Shown here piece after piece: positions 10,518-22,300 of a stretch of DNA of 64,000 bases (its first letter is position 1; the number at the start of each line of letters is the position of its first letter). The stretch comes from Psoroptes ovis (Eukaryota > Arthropoda > Arachnida > Sarcoptiformes > Psoroptidae), in assembly GCA_002943765.1 (NCBI GenBank), contig PQWQ01000004.1:1984001-2048000 (forward strand), in the 5' to 3' direction. The notes beneath the pieces were generated by a model that worked only from the letters and a program-made list of their open reading frames with translations, had not been told where the DNA came from and searched no databases. A program made the translations under genes and the position numbers.

Positions 10518-13362
10518 TTTTTGATTGTTTTTAGTTGGATTTTTCACTCAAAAAGTGTGGGAAATTCGAAATAATTTGAAAAATTAAAAATTAAGGAATT
10601 GAATCAATTGATTCTTTATTTTTTTTTCAATCAATAAATCTTTGAAATTTGAAAGAACCAAAAACAAAAACGTTTGAAAAAACTAAAAAATACTCAAAAA
10701 TAGTCGATTCATTGATTCATTTCATCTTATTTTCACGAATAAAACAATACGTAAACAAACACTGTGAAAAAAAATATAAGGTAAATTATTAACCTGAAGG
10801 TGGATTCATAAAAAATGGAAAATATGCTCACACTGTATGCACTCACACAAAAGCAGTTGCTGAGCACCGAATAAGAGGAAAAAAAGTGTACAAATTGAGC
10901 AATAGCGTAACAAGCTAAATAAGCTGTTCAGCAAGATTTTATCGAAAAAATTCTAGTTTAAAATCAGGAAAAAATCGTAATTGCAAACATTTAAAACTAT
11001 TGTCTATTTTCAAAATTATCAAAACAAATATTTCAATCTAATTCCTTCTTTTATTTTATTAATACATATTTTCCTGAATTTCAAATGATTAAATTGAAGG
11101 CTTTTGTGCATTGAAAATTTTTCTAAAATTATTTGATCATTGATCCAAGAATTATTTTCAAAATGTAAATGATAATAGATCGGTTTACCATGAAGAATTT
11201 AACCAATACTTCAATCTGCTGCCATCTTGTGCCACCGTTTTCAGCATATTTTTTGTTGCCTGAGGCGATATAATTATTTTGTATTAGCGATCAATGGATG
11301 GCAGCATGGTCGTTGCTAAAATATTGTAATTCCAAAATTTTAAATTTCAAAAATTTTCATAAATCATTAAGCCATAGAAGCGAATTTATTTTGAATTTCG
11401 TTTCATCAAACATTCATCGATTTGAATGTTGATGAATGGAAACAAAGAGAAGAAATTATGTCACAATTATTTGTATTGTTTCAGTGAATTGAATGAAACA
11501 ATACAATTGAATTCATTGTCCCCTGTTTTTTACGATTTTCAATGAAATTTTTAACATTCCTACTCATCATTTTTTGTTCAAACGTAAACATATACACAAT
11601 AATCTCATCAATATATTGTAATTGAAACTTGACTAATGAAAAAAATTGAAATTTCAAATTTAAATGCAAATTGAATTCATTTCATATTTCCATATTTATT
11701 TGGTCTAATTCCGATAATTTCTGCATTATTTCTCCTGTAAATTTGCATAATTTTTTCCATAAATTTTTATTTTTTTCATCCACAAATAAAATGTCAAAAA
11801 TTCGGCCAAAAATACATCGAAAAGCGATGAATTGAAATTGGTTAAATGGAAGGATTAAATCTTTTCAAAATCATAAATTGTTGATTTGAAAATTTTTTTT
11901 TTTGAAAATTGGCAAAAATAAATTTTTGAGAATTAAAATTATCAAAAAAAAAATGCTTCTACTTTTCAATTGTTTTAAAAGCAATTTTTAAAATCATTTC
12001 GAAAAAAGCAATTGAAGCAAAGCAAATAATTGTTGAATATAAATATTGCTGAAAGCAGACAAATTAAGTAGACAAAAGCTGCTTCTTCCATCAACGACGA
12101 TTACTGGCTGCTAGCAAGCAGAGAAATTGAGATGAATTGAAATCAAATCAGAAAAATTTCAAGTCTTTGTTAGCTTTGCTTTGATTTCTTCAATGAAAGA
12201 TTTTGATTCAAAGGGAAAAAAGTGAATATATCGCCAAACACACACAAATGGAAAGGGATGCAGGAAGCAAATAAAGGTATTTTTTCAAAGATCTGTAAAG
12301 GCTTTTGCTTCTTTGAAATATGAAATATATTTCCAAGAAGCAGGGGAAGAAGGAAAAAAATTTAAATTTGATAAAATTTTTTTGCTAACAAAATCAACAA
12401 CGAAAAAAAAAATATTCATAAATATGTTTCCGCAGTTGAAAATATTCAAAATGAAATAACTTTTCATTGGATTCAAACAGATTTCCAAGAAGAGGTTCAA
12501 TCCAAAGAACGCAAGTTCCAATTTTGAATTTTGATCATTTTCCATACACACACACATATTGAATTGAATAGTTTAAATAGCTTGGCGTTGAAACAAGTTC
12601 AACGATTGTGAGATATTGAGACATGTGGAACATGTTTTTTTTTCGGTTTGTCTGTTCGTTTGGTTTGATTGTTTCTTTGTTTTAAATTTTAGCCAAATTA
12701 ACCCCCAAAGATTCAAACAATTATCATCACCATCATGGATTTAAATTCAAATTACCAACCGATTAAGCATACTTTTATGTTTTATTTTGTTTATTTCAAA
12801 TTGCTCGATTCTCGCGCCACTTGTTTTTGAATTTTCAAAAAATATTAAACTAAAAATAAATTCATCAATTGAAGAAGGAGAAGATGAAAAACAAATTGTT
12901 TATCGTCATTGTTTGTTGAATGATGATGATGATGATGATGGTAATGTGCTTGTGTGTTTGTATTTGTATGCATGAATGTACTAGAATGAAATTGTATTTA
13001 AATGAATTGATCTGTGTATTTGGATGTGAATTGGTGTGTATTTGAATGTGAATTTTGATATGTATTTGTATTTATCATCTAGCTATGGTGAATAAATACA
13101 TGTTGGTGAATGCATCAAATGAATGAAATGAATGAATGTTTTACTTAAAATGTTAATTATTTTTTGTGTATATGTTTATGTTTGCTTGTTTGTTGCTTTA
13201 TTGTTTGGTGATGTTGATGATGATTGTTTGTGTTATTATTATTAATATAACTATCAATTTTTATTTAATTTGAATTAAATTTGAGTTTTTTTTCCATTTT
13301 TTTCAATTATTTTTTATGCCTTGTTGATGATGATTCTACCGTTTATTATGAAGCTTAAACAA
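10518..13362. other. Gene-poor region
   Basis: No convincing exon is seen on either strand. It holds A/T runs, a short GATGATGAT run near 12919-12941 and TGTATTTG-type repeats near 12950-13070. Several open frames exist but they are low-complexity and lack splice or family support. Confidence 0.4.
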
Positions 13363-13464
13363 CAGTGATTCTCAACAATTGTGCCGCGACACTTTTGTGT
13401 TCCGCCAAATTTCAAAAATTTTTAGATTTTGTGCCGCTACAAAAAAAAAGGTTGAGAACCACTG
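13363..13464. mobile_element. Short hAT-like element with terminal inverted repeats
   Basis: A 102-base unit begins CAGTGATTCTCAAC and ends GTTGAGAACCACTG, which are inverted copies with one mismatch over 14 bases. CAGTGGTTCTCAA ends are typical of hAT (Charlie-type) transposons, and the inside has the GTGCCGCGACAC motif often seen just within such ends. It is far too short to code for a transposase, so it would be a non-autonomous or deleted copy. I could not find a clean 8-base target duplication, which weakens the call. Confidence 0.55.
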
Positions 13465-15860
13465 CGCTAACAACACAAGCTTAGCTTATACATTTTAGCT
13501 TGTTTGTCCTTTTTTCATTTCATTCCATTTCATTGTCGTATCGTGTTAGCTTCGTACTGTTGAATGTTATGCGAATGCCTGTATGTGTGTGTATGTCTCT
13601 TCGAAACATTTATTTTATTGAATTTTTTGTTTTGTTTTATTGTCGATGTAATTTTCATCATCATCATCATCATGCTTCTATCTACAATCTATCAGGGAGA
13701 AATGATAGAAAATTTCTTGTTTTTTTTTGAATTATTTCTCCTCTGATATTTCCATTATCATCATGTGTTTGTGTGTACGCTTATAACACAAACAGCATCG
13801 ACATCAGCAACAACAGCAGCAGCACCAGCAGCATATGAAAAGCTTGAATAAACATTTTAAATCAACAACAATTAACAGTTTTTCTTTTCTTGCTTAATTT
13901 TCCATTTTTTCATTTTCATATTGCTTATCCAAAAGTTCTTGTTTCTGTTGTATTTGAAAATGTTCAGAACGAATAAGAAATGATGGAAATTTTTTCCATT
14001 ACTTTCATCTTGAAGAAATGCATTTCGATTGAATGTTTCAAGTGATCAATGATGATCAATTTTTTTTTTTTTTTTTTTGAAGAATAACAATTGAAAAACA
14101 AATGCAAATAAATAAAACAAAACAAATGCTACCATCATACGAATGAATCGAAGAAATTGCATTTTATTTTTCTTCCAAGAAATATGATCAATATGTGAGA
14201 TGAAAGCATCTTTTTTTGCAGAGTGTTTGTTCATCTTTTTCGACCAATTTTGAATTTTTTTTTTCAGTGCAAAAAATTTCCCGAAATTCAAATAATTCCA
14301 AGAATTCAAAAAAATGAAAAAAATCCATTTAGGCAAAATGAAAATAGCTTGAATTCAGGTAAGTTGATATCATCGTCATGATAATATCGATGAATTCATT
14401 TCAGATAAAAAAGTTATATCTTTCAAACGAAACGAATTTAAAATTTAAATTTTCAAAAATTTTTATTTTGATGAATTCAACGAAAAATTGAATGGAATTA
14501 AATAAAATTCTCATTCAAAATCTATTAACAAAAAATGATCTAAATCCAAATCTATTCAAATCAATCTCACAATTGCAAAACACATAACAACCGATTGTTT
14601 CGTATGGATTATGTGATTTATTTAATTGATTTGATTCTCTTTTTTTCTGGTCTCTCTTTCTCGACATTTTTTGATTCAATTAAGTCGAATTGATTGTTGT
14701 TCGATAACAATCAAAACATCTGTTCATTGTTTGGTTGCTTATTGTTTTGTGTCTGTTGACATTTAATCAAATTTTTTTCTCTCCACTGACAATCAATGAA
14801 ATCAGTGATTTTACACGAATATTTTTAGATTTAATCCCATTTCTACTTGATTAATTGTTTTTAAATTTAAATCAATTCCAAATTTAAATGGATTTAAAAT
14901 TTGAATTTGAATTAATTTCTCGGTTAAACCAAACAACAAAAAATGTTAAAAAACCATTAAATCATTGGAATTATTGTCATTTCTCATCATTCTCATGATT
15001 AATAAATTAATAATCATCATTTAATTATCATTATTTTTTCATAAATTTCAACATATCAACATATGATAATTCAATTTATTCAGTTTTAATTCTAATTTTG
15101 AATTTTTTTTTGTTGACAAAACTCGTCACCGAAGACAGATAAATTTGCTGACATGTATTAGATTGTTGACATGCAACAATGGTTTATGTGTAATTCATTT
15201 TTTTTATTTAACTTCAAATTCCATTTATTTTTTGCGCTTTTTGCATTGTGTTTATTTAATTGTGCATTTATAAATATGTTTCATAAATATTCATCCATTC
15301 ATTCATTCATTTTCATCGTTATATTTTTCCATTTCATTTCATTCCATTTATTCATTTATCTCCTTCACTGATGTTTGTTTGTGATTAGTATTTCATATAT
15401 GTGAATATGTTTATTTGTTTGATGCAAGTTTTGTTAGTTAAATAAGCAAACATTATGCAACAATCAACAATGTCGATAATCTATTATTTTACAACATAGA
15501 TAGATTTAGTAATAAATATAGAAATGAAATGCAAAATTAATAGTCTAAAATGCAGTCGTCAGTAATAATCAGTTCATTTCAAATTATTGCCATTTTGATT
15601 GTAATTGTTATTATTACATTATCAGTAATATCAATATCATTATGATCAATGAATACTTATCGTTTTTCCATTGTTTTTTCTTTGTTCTTTATTTTGAACT
15701 GCATTTCAACACATTGCATTGCATTTTGTTTTTAAGTATTGAATATAATTCACTATTTTTGTTTTGTTTTGTACTATTTTTTTTTGGACTAAATTAAATT
15801 TAATTTGATCTTATTGAGTAACGAAATCCTTTGATTTCTTTGATTTTTATCAATTTTAAT
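13465..15860. other. Gene-poor region before the LINE
   Basis: AT-rich sequence with simple repeats: CAT units at 13659-13673, a CAG/CAA-rich stretch at 13790-13833, a T run at 14060-14078 and ATTC units near 15293-15310. I see no gene. Confidence 0.4.
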
Positions 15861-15872
15861 TTATTTTGATTG
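15861..15872. repeat. Candidate target-site duplication, left copy
   Basis: TTATTTTGATTG here is repeated exactly at 19370-19381, bracketing the LINE. Twelve identical bases fit a target-primed insertion, but the sequence is very AT-rich, so a chance match in this background is possible. Confidence 0.45.
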
Positions 15873-15897
15873 ATGATGATGATGATGATGATGATGA
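15873..15897 (-). repeat. Triplet-repeat 3' tail of the LINE
   Basis: About eight ATG/CAT units sit exactly at the 3' end of the element and read (CAT)n on the element's strand. Members of the I group of LINEs commonly end in such short tandem repeats rather than poly-A. Confidence 0.65.
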
Positions 15898-15910
15898 AGA
15901 ACAAGCAAAA

Positions 15911-15939
15911 CAACCCTTGTTCCGTGATCACAAGGGTGG
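15911..15939 (-). other. 3' hairpin of the LINE
   Basis: CAACCCTTGT (15911-15920) pairs with ACAAGGGTGG (15930-15939) with nine of ten bases matched and a nine-base loop. It lies between the end of the RNase H frame and the repeat tail, where a LINE reverse transcriptase would bind its own RNA. The role is inference. Confidence 0.55.
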
Positions 15940-15955
15940 CAATAGTATGGTCACA

Positions 15956-16657
15956 TCAGCCGTGCCCTGTCAGCAGTCTTGTCAAATCCCTATCGGGACT
16001 AAAGTTGGTATTGATTCGCGATCCAACTGTTGGAAAGAACAATTTCGTCGTGTGGCCATCAGCAGTCTCCGTCCATCTCTGATTCCAAAGATTCAGTATG
16101 TCCAACTTCGACGCTTGGCATAGTGTCATCATGGGCACTCGGGTGTAAAAAACATCCGAAAGGTCGACTGCAGCAACCTTGGCAAACTTATCAGCTAGAT
16201 CATTACCAAAGTTGCCACAGTGCGACCTTGTCCATTTCAGACAAATATGGCCACGATGGTTACACACGATACGAAAAATGTCCTGCACTAATTCATTAAG
16301 TGTATAGATATTATGCAAAGCCCAAATCGCTGACATAGAATCAGTTATAATTTGAGCATCGACAATACCATTTTCAATGATCCAAACCAATGCGTTGCGG
16401 ATGGCCAACAATTCAGCCTGAAAGACTGAACATCCAGCGCCAAGGCGGAAACATTGAATTACACTTGGGATGCAATTTTCATCATTGAAAACAACAAAAG
16501 AACACCCAACCAGGTCCTCAGACCTCGATCCATCAGTGAAAATGGTACAACTATGAGAGTCAGTACAAAATTCCAACTCAGCATCGATCCTCTCAATAAA
16601 AAAAAGATTGGACCAACGCTGGATGGATCGAGTCTTTGAACCTGATCGGGAATTCAT
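15956..16657 (-). pseudogene. RNase H region of the LINE, out of frame with the RT
   Basis: The frame shows all four acidic positions of RNase H type 1: TDGSRS, the Glu of AELLAI, TDSMSA and the Asp of GNDLADK. It ends in TRLLTGHG then TGA, a sequence typical of the segment after RNase H in such elements. It starts inside the end of the RT frame and is shifted by one base relative to it. The ATG at 16657 lies in sequence that is read in the other frame as the end of the RT protein, so it is unlikely to be a true start. I read this as the C-terminal part of one polyprotein separated by a frameshift at the A run 16598-16605. Confidence 0.8.
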
Positions 16658-19259
16658 ATTGTTCCCTCAGATAAGCATCACTTTTTATCCTGAAAACATC
16701 TGATCGCAGCTTGATCACCAAGTCAACGGGAATCAAATTAGCAATGATCAACGATGCTTGCAGCGACACAGTTCTGGAAGCGCGAATCATACCAACAGCA
16801 AAACGTCTTTGCAAACTTAACAGTTTGCCACGTTTCGTTCTGCTTGACAAGACACTGTTCCATACAGGGCAGGCATAAACTATCATCGGTTCGATCGCTC
16901 GAACGTAAATAGTACGTAAGACGTCATACGATAAGCCCCATCTTGGACCAAATTTTTTCTTGATGCAATTAAACATTTTCATTGATTTTGTCTCGATATA
17001 GTCAATATGATTTGCCCATGTTAGTTTTGAATCAATCATCAAACCAAGTATTTTTAAACATGGTACTAAATCAATTGATCTGCTATTCATAATGATCGGG
17101 AAAGACGCCAAATTTCTATGTCTTGATATAATCATGCACTTGGTTTTGGCGGGATTAAACGATAGGCCATTATTTAAGCCCCATTCTGCAATAATCGATA
17201 GCAGACTATTTGTTAGATCTGCAGCCAATTCTTGGATTGGATGTTGGCAGATGAGGATGCAATCATCCGCAAAAGCCTGCAAATGACATCCCCTTGGCAA
17301 CGACATTTTCAATAGGTCATCAATTAGTACATTCCAAAGGAGTGGCGACAATTTACCACCTTGAGGGGTGCCACCTGTAGCCATTTTAGTAAATGATTGA
17401 TTCATTAGAGATAATTCGATAGTACGATCACAAAAATAATTATGGATGATTGCATACAAATTTGAAGGAACATTAAATTCTCTGAGTCTGTAAAGAATGA
17501 TGTCATATCTTGCAGAATCAAATGCGCCTGAAATATCAAGCGATACGATATAACCATAATTATTTCGATCATTTATATCATTAATTTGTGATATTAAATT
17601 TTTCAATGCTAATTCAGCACCTTGCTGAGGTAGGAAACCAAATTGATTGTATGACAGATAATGATTGACGATTAGGTGATGCATAAGCCGACATTTAAGA
17701 ATATTTTCAAAAATTTTTCCCATAACAGGAAGCAAAGAAATCGGTCGATACGATTTATAACCAGAGCCATTATTTTTCGGTATTAATTTGATAGTTGCTT
17801 TTTTCCAGTATTTTGGGAAAACACCAAATGCAAAACATTTGTTGAACAGATTCAATAATAAGAAAGGATATTTATAATGTATTTGTTTGACTATGTTGGC
17901 AGATATTGCATCGAAACCTGGCGATTTGTTATCTTTTTCCATATTGACAGCAGTATCGACTTCATTTTTAGTGATACAAAAATCTTTTTTGTTACAATTA
18001 ATTATATAATGATGGTGAACAATAGAATTATTATCATTATTCATATCTGGAAACATCTTATTCAATAAATATGTTGCAGTTTCATTTATGGATACACACC
18101 AAGTTGTATCATCTCTCTGTATCGTTTTCAATGTTTGATTGATCGATAATTGATTTTTGCAATGATGATATAACTTTCTCCAGACATTGTATCTATCAAT
18201 TTGATTCAAATAATTTCTACAATCATCAATTCTCGTCTTTTCTAACAAATTTTTGAAATCATTAACACAGGTCAAATATCTTGCTCGCCACAAGGCGCGA
18301 TTCACTGGGCAACGTTGACGCTGATAACGTCTACGCAGATTTTTCAATAACGATAGTTTCATTTTCAAATCTTGTGACAATTTAGTTTTAGATGTTGGTT
18401 TCAATATTGGTAGACAGTCATCACAAATTGCACAAATAGTATTCATAAGATCATTGACAAAATTTTCAATATCAATATTAGAATTAAGTGTCTTTGCATT
18501 ATCATCAAAATAAGATAAAATAGATATTTGTTCGTTAAATTCAGACCAATCGATACATTTGGTGTTATATTTTCTTGTTAAATAATAAGATTTAATCGGA
18601 GGAATGGTGTCGAAGATAAATGAAATCAAGTTGTGGTCAGAGCCAGAGACTAGATCTTCTACTTTCCAATTCGAGACATAATTGATTGCACGTTGATTAA
18701 TCACTGTTAAATCGATCGCGCTCTGATGTCGACTATTATCGAAAGTCATTTTGCCATCATTTAGAATTATGAAATTTAGGCGACATGTAAAATTTAAAAC
18801 AACAAGTCCACGTTCATCATTAAAATTCCCTCCCCAAACCCGATTATGACTATTGAAGTCGCCAGAAATAACAATAGGATATTTTGAATAAGAAATAACC
18901 AATTTTTCCAAATTTTCAAGATGATTTTTGAGTGATGAAATTTCTTCGTTTTTGGAAAAATAGACACAACATAAAATAAATGGCACAGAACAATTCACCA
19001 AACAACATGCACAATTTGAATTTGTGAACTGATCGATTTTAAAAATATCGTATGAGGATACAATAGCACATTTTGGTTTTACTGGGTGATAAACACTGTT
19101 AAATCCAGAAAAACCAGCTGGAAAAGATACATGAGGTTCTTGGATACAGAATAGCGATGATTTTAACAATGTAGCATTTGTCAGGAACATCAGTGTTGAC
19201 TTGTAGCTATGCTGCAAGTTCTGGGTCAATATTTTGATATTTGTTTGACTAGTATCCAT
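16593..19259 (-). pseudogene. LINE ORF2: endonuclease and reverse transcriptase, frameshifted at its end
   Basis: The frame is open for 888 codons from the ATG at 19259 (MDTSQTN). Residues 1-230 form an endonuclease of the exonuclease-endonuclease-phosphatase fold, with IQEPH, the GDFNSHN segment and the SGSDHNLI segment. The centre is a reverse transcriptase with the RPISLLPVMGK motif, a conserved DISGAFDS motif, the GTPQGGKLSP motif and the catalytic AFADD. After the RT comes a LINE-type thumb and linker with IYVRAIEPMI and the YACPVWNS motif. The frame then hits a stop at 16593, just after a run of eight Ts on its strand, and the RNase H follows in another frame. No other interrupting stop was found, so the copy looks young. 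A short overlapping 23-codon frame starts near 19322 and stops at the ORF2 ATG. Confidence 0.88.
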
Positions 19260-19369
19260 AATCAATATTGGATTTGATGCGTTCGTGGCCTAATTGAATA
19301 TTTTTATCAAAGTTTGACATATTAAAAAAAAATTTTTTTTTTTTCGAAATTTTTTATTTGTTGTTGTTG

Positions 19370-19381
19370 TTATTTTGATTG
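19370..19381. repeat. Candidate target-site duplication, right copy
   Basis: Exact second copy of TTATTTTGATTG, seen also at 15861-15872 on the other side of the LINE. Confidence 0.45.
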
Positions 19382-22300
19382 CATTATTTTGATTAATTTA
19401 TTTTCATTTATTTCCAAATCCTAATCCAAATGATATAAATTTGATTAATGAAATGAAATAAAAATAAAAATCTGCCAAATTTCGATGAAAATATAATTTT
19501 GAATTCGCCAAAGATGAAATTATCAAAATTTTATCAAATTATTTTCTTATTTTTTCATGCATTTTTATATGTTTAATATTATCATCATCATGGATATTCG
19601 AGATATTCAGCATTTTATCATATGAATAAGTATGTATGCTATTTTCGGGATTTTTTTTACCTATCAAAGCTTCGAGGTAAAAATGAGCTTTCTTAATTTC
19701 ATATTTTTATTTATTTACCACCTAGTTATTCACCATTTTGACCATTTCCAAGTGTGTATTAGGGAAATATTTTAATACTATTTTTTAATGGTATCCGGTC
19801 ATTAACCATTTACTTGAATTAACTCATATTTTTTTCAACCCGAAAAAAGTGCAAATAATCTCGATCAGTTTGTACTGAAAATTATTTATTTATTTATTTT
19901 TTTTTGAACAAAAATTCAGTGCATTTATCATAAAATAAATTTATGTGTGTGAGTTCAAATGAAAAGGGTTGAAAATTCATTAAATTGATCATAATTAATC
20001 ATATTTTTAGACTCATTTTTTTCGATCACAGTAAATAAAACTAAACAACACCCATTGATGGTTAAAGCAACAAAAATAGCGAGAAATAAATTAGATATCC
20101 TCGCTAATATCATCAATATTTGTCAATTAGTCAGTTGACACCTATTCTTTTCTCCTTTATTATTTTATGATATGATCGAAATGATACTCCGTGTTTTCGT
20201 TGTTGTCTATGGTTGTTGTTCATAAATATTTATCTTCTAGGTGCCATATTTTTTGATGGAATAATATTATAATTTTATTATTTTGACTTTTGTAATAAAA
20301 TAATGAAACATGTGTGTTTACTTATGTGTTTTGTTGATGAACATGATGAATTGAAATTGATATATTCAGACATGTTTCGAAGCCAAAACACAAAAACAAG
20401 TCAAAATACAGTCAAATTACCACCAAAACATTGAATTAAATAATGACAATAATCAATCTTCACTATGGCGACCGGAACAAATGAATATGACTGAGAATAT
20501 GTCTGAAATTTTAGAAAATTTTTGACATTAAATATATATGACATAATATTAAAATGATTTCATATATTTACATATATATTCTATGAAATATATTAATGTT
20601 ATACAAGATATTTTGAATTTGTATATATGAATGTATATTTTTGGAAAATTATAATATTCATCATCGTTATAATCATTATCATTTGATTTGTTTTTTAAGT
20701 TTGGGTTTCGCGTCTTCGTTCTTCGTTGTTCCTCGATTCAGCTTTGTTTTCAGTCAATTTCCATTCATTTTTGCATTTTTTTTCGTTTCAATTTCTTTTG
20801 TTTCAAATGATTTATTTATGAATTCCAATGAACATTTATTATCGAGATTGTTAAATAGCCATCAATGGCTAATTTAATGTGTCTGTGCAATGAATGAATG
20901 TGTGACTGTAAATCAATCATTTATCAAAGATTTTTCTAAAGAAAAAAAAGAGTTTTTATGTGTGATTTTCCAGACTTTATCTCATCTGTTTGCTTGTTTC
21001 GGTACTGGTATTTGAATGTATATTTAAATTGTATTCAAAGACTCGGTTATTGATCCCAATGGCGAGATGAACATTTATTTTTCATTTCCATGTTTTCGTT
21101 TTTGTTTCAATTGCACCAATTAATGAGAACAGTGAGTATTTTAGTCAAACGAGAATTTGTCTTAATTTCTACATTCATATTTATTTAAAAATCTTGAACA
21201 TTTCTTAAAATAATTTGAATAATTTAGAAACTAAATTGAAAATTCTTTGCCATTCATATCTTCTATGGAGTATTTTGGTATTTCAATTTTTGAATCTGAA
21301 TTTTTCGAGATTTCCTAAATTCGTTTCCTTTTGGCTTTCGATTTTTTACTTTTCAAACCTCAAGAATTTCAAGACAAACTCAGATTGAACACTCACATGA
21401 TAACAAAATCATTGTAATCATTTTTGACAAACGTTTGATTTTGTGAAAATTTCAATTTCCACTTTGTTTGTTCGATATACAAGTAATAATATTCCGATTT
21501 CAAATTGGAAAAATATTTGCATTAAATCTGTGTTTTGATTATCATGTGTGTGATATTTGTGAATTGTAAATTTTTCGAAAATATATTTCATGTGATATAT
21601 TGACAAATATCGAGTTTTTGTTTGTTTATTCGTACCATTTTTCCTTTTGATTTTCAATTTCAATTTCAATTTACCATCCACCATTGATTTATCTCGAGAA
21701 ATGATATATTTACCATGAGAATTTTTTCACTATTACTCTGAATTGAATTCAAATTCAAAGTTAAATTTTAACAAAATAAAAAAAAAGATTCCCGGATAAA
21801 ACAATAGACGGAGAATTCCTAAAAGACTTTAGAATTCATGTATTACGATTGAATCGATTGTTGAATCGATCAAATCACAAATCGTTGTATTTCTGTTGAC
21901 TTTGTAACACCATCGATTCACATTGATTTGAATTGAAATGAAATGAAAAACAAATCAATCACTTGATTGAACATTTTTAATCTGAATTTTTTTTCTGCCA
22001 ACTAAATTGAAAATTCTTGAAATTTTTGTAAAATAGAACTATTTGAAACGATCAAATTTCGATTTTCAGAAATTATTTTTCTCGGTGGATTTAAATTCAT
22101 CTTTTATTGTTATTTTTTTAATGGATTCATTCATTTTCATTCCTTATTCACAAGAATTTTTATTATCATTTTGTGATTTGTTTTTTTTCAAAGGTGAAAT
22201 TGTCATAATTGACATAGAATCATTAACAATATTGCATTTAATGGGTAAAAATTTTGTCATATTGTTTATTTGTATCATTTTTTTTCATGTCTTTCATAGC

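Larger units (their letters stand above)
15873..19369 (-). mobile_element. Non-LTR retrotransposon (LINE) with endonuclease, RT and RNase H
   Basis: The element lies on the minus strand. From its 5' end (high coordinates) it carries an apurinic-type endonuclease, a reverse transcriptase and an RNase H domain, followed by about 60 bases with a hairpin and a triplet repeat tail. The domain order endonuclease-RT-RNase H and the simple-repeat tail instead of poly-A point to the I/LOA/R1 group of LINEs; the exact clade cannot be set by eye. No ORF1 is present, so the copy is either 5'-truncated just upstream of ORF2 or of a type without a long ORF1. Boundaries rest on a candidate 12-base target duplication. 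Its composition is richer in G+C than the flanks. Confidence 0.85.

Noticed and set aside
11200..11310. GCTGCCAT and ATGGCAGC about 80 bases apart, considered as element ends
   Set aside because: Only eight bases match and there is no flanking duplication.
13790..13833. CAG/CAA-rich stretch that could code a Gln-rich exon
   Set aside because: No supporting splice sites or neighbours; behaves as a simple repeat.
16030..16299. Plus-strand frames inside the LINE
   Set aside because: They are antisense to the RNase H region and carry no family motif.
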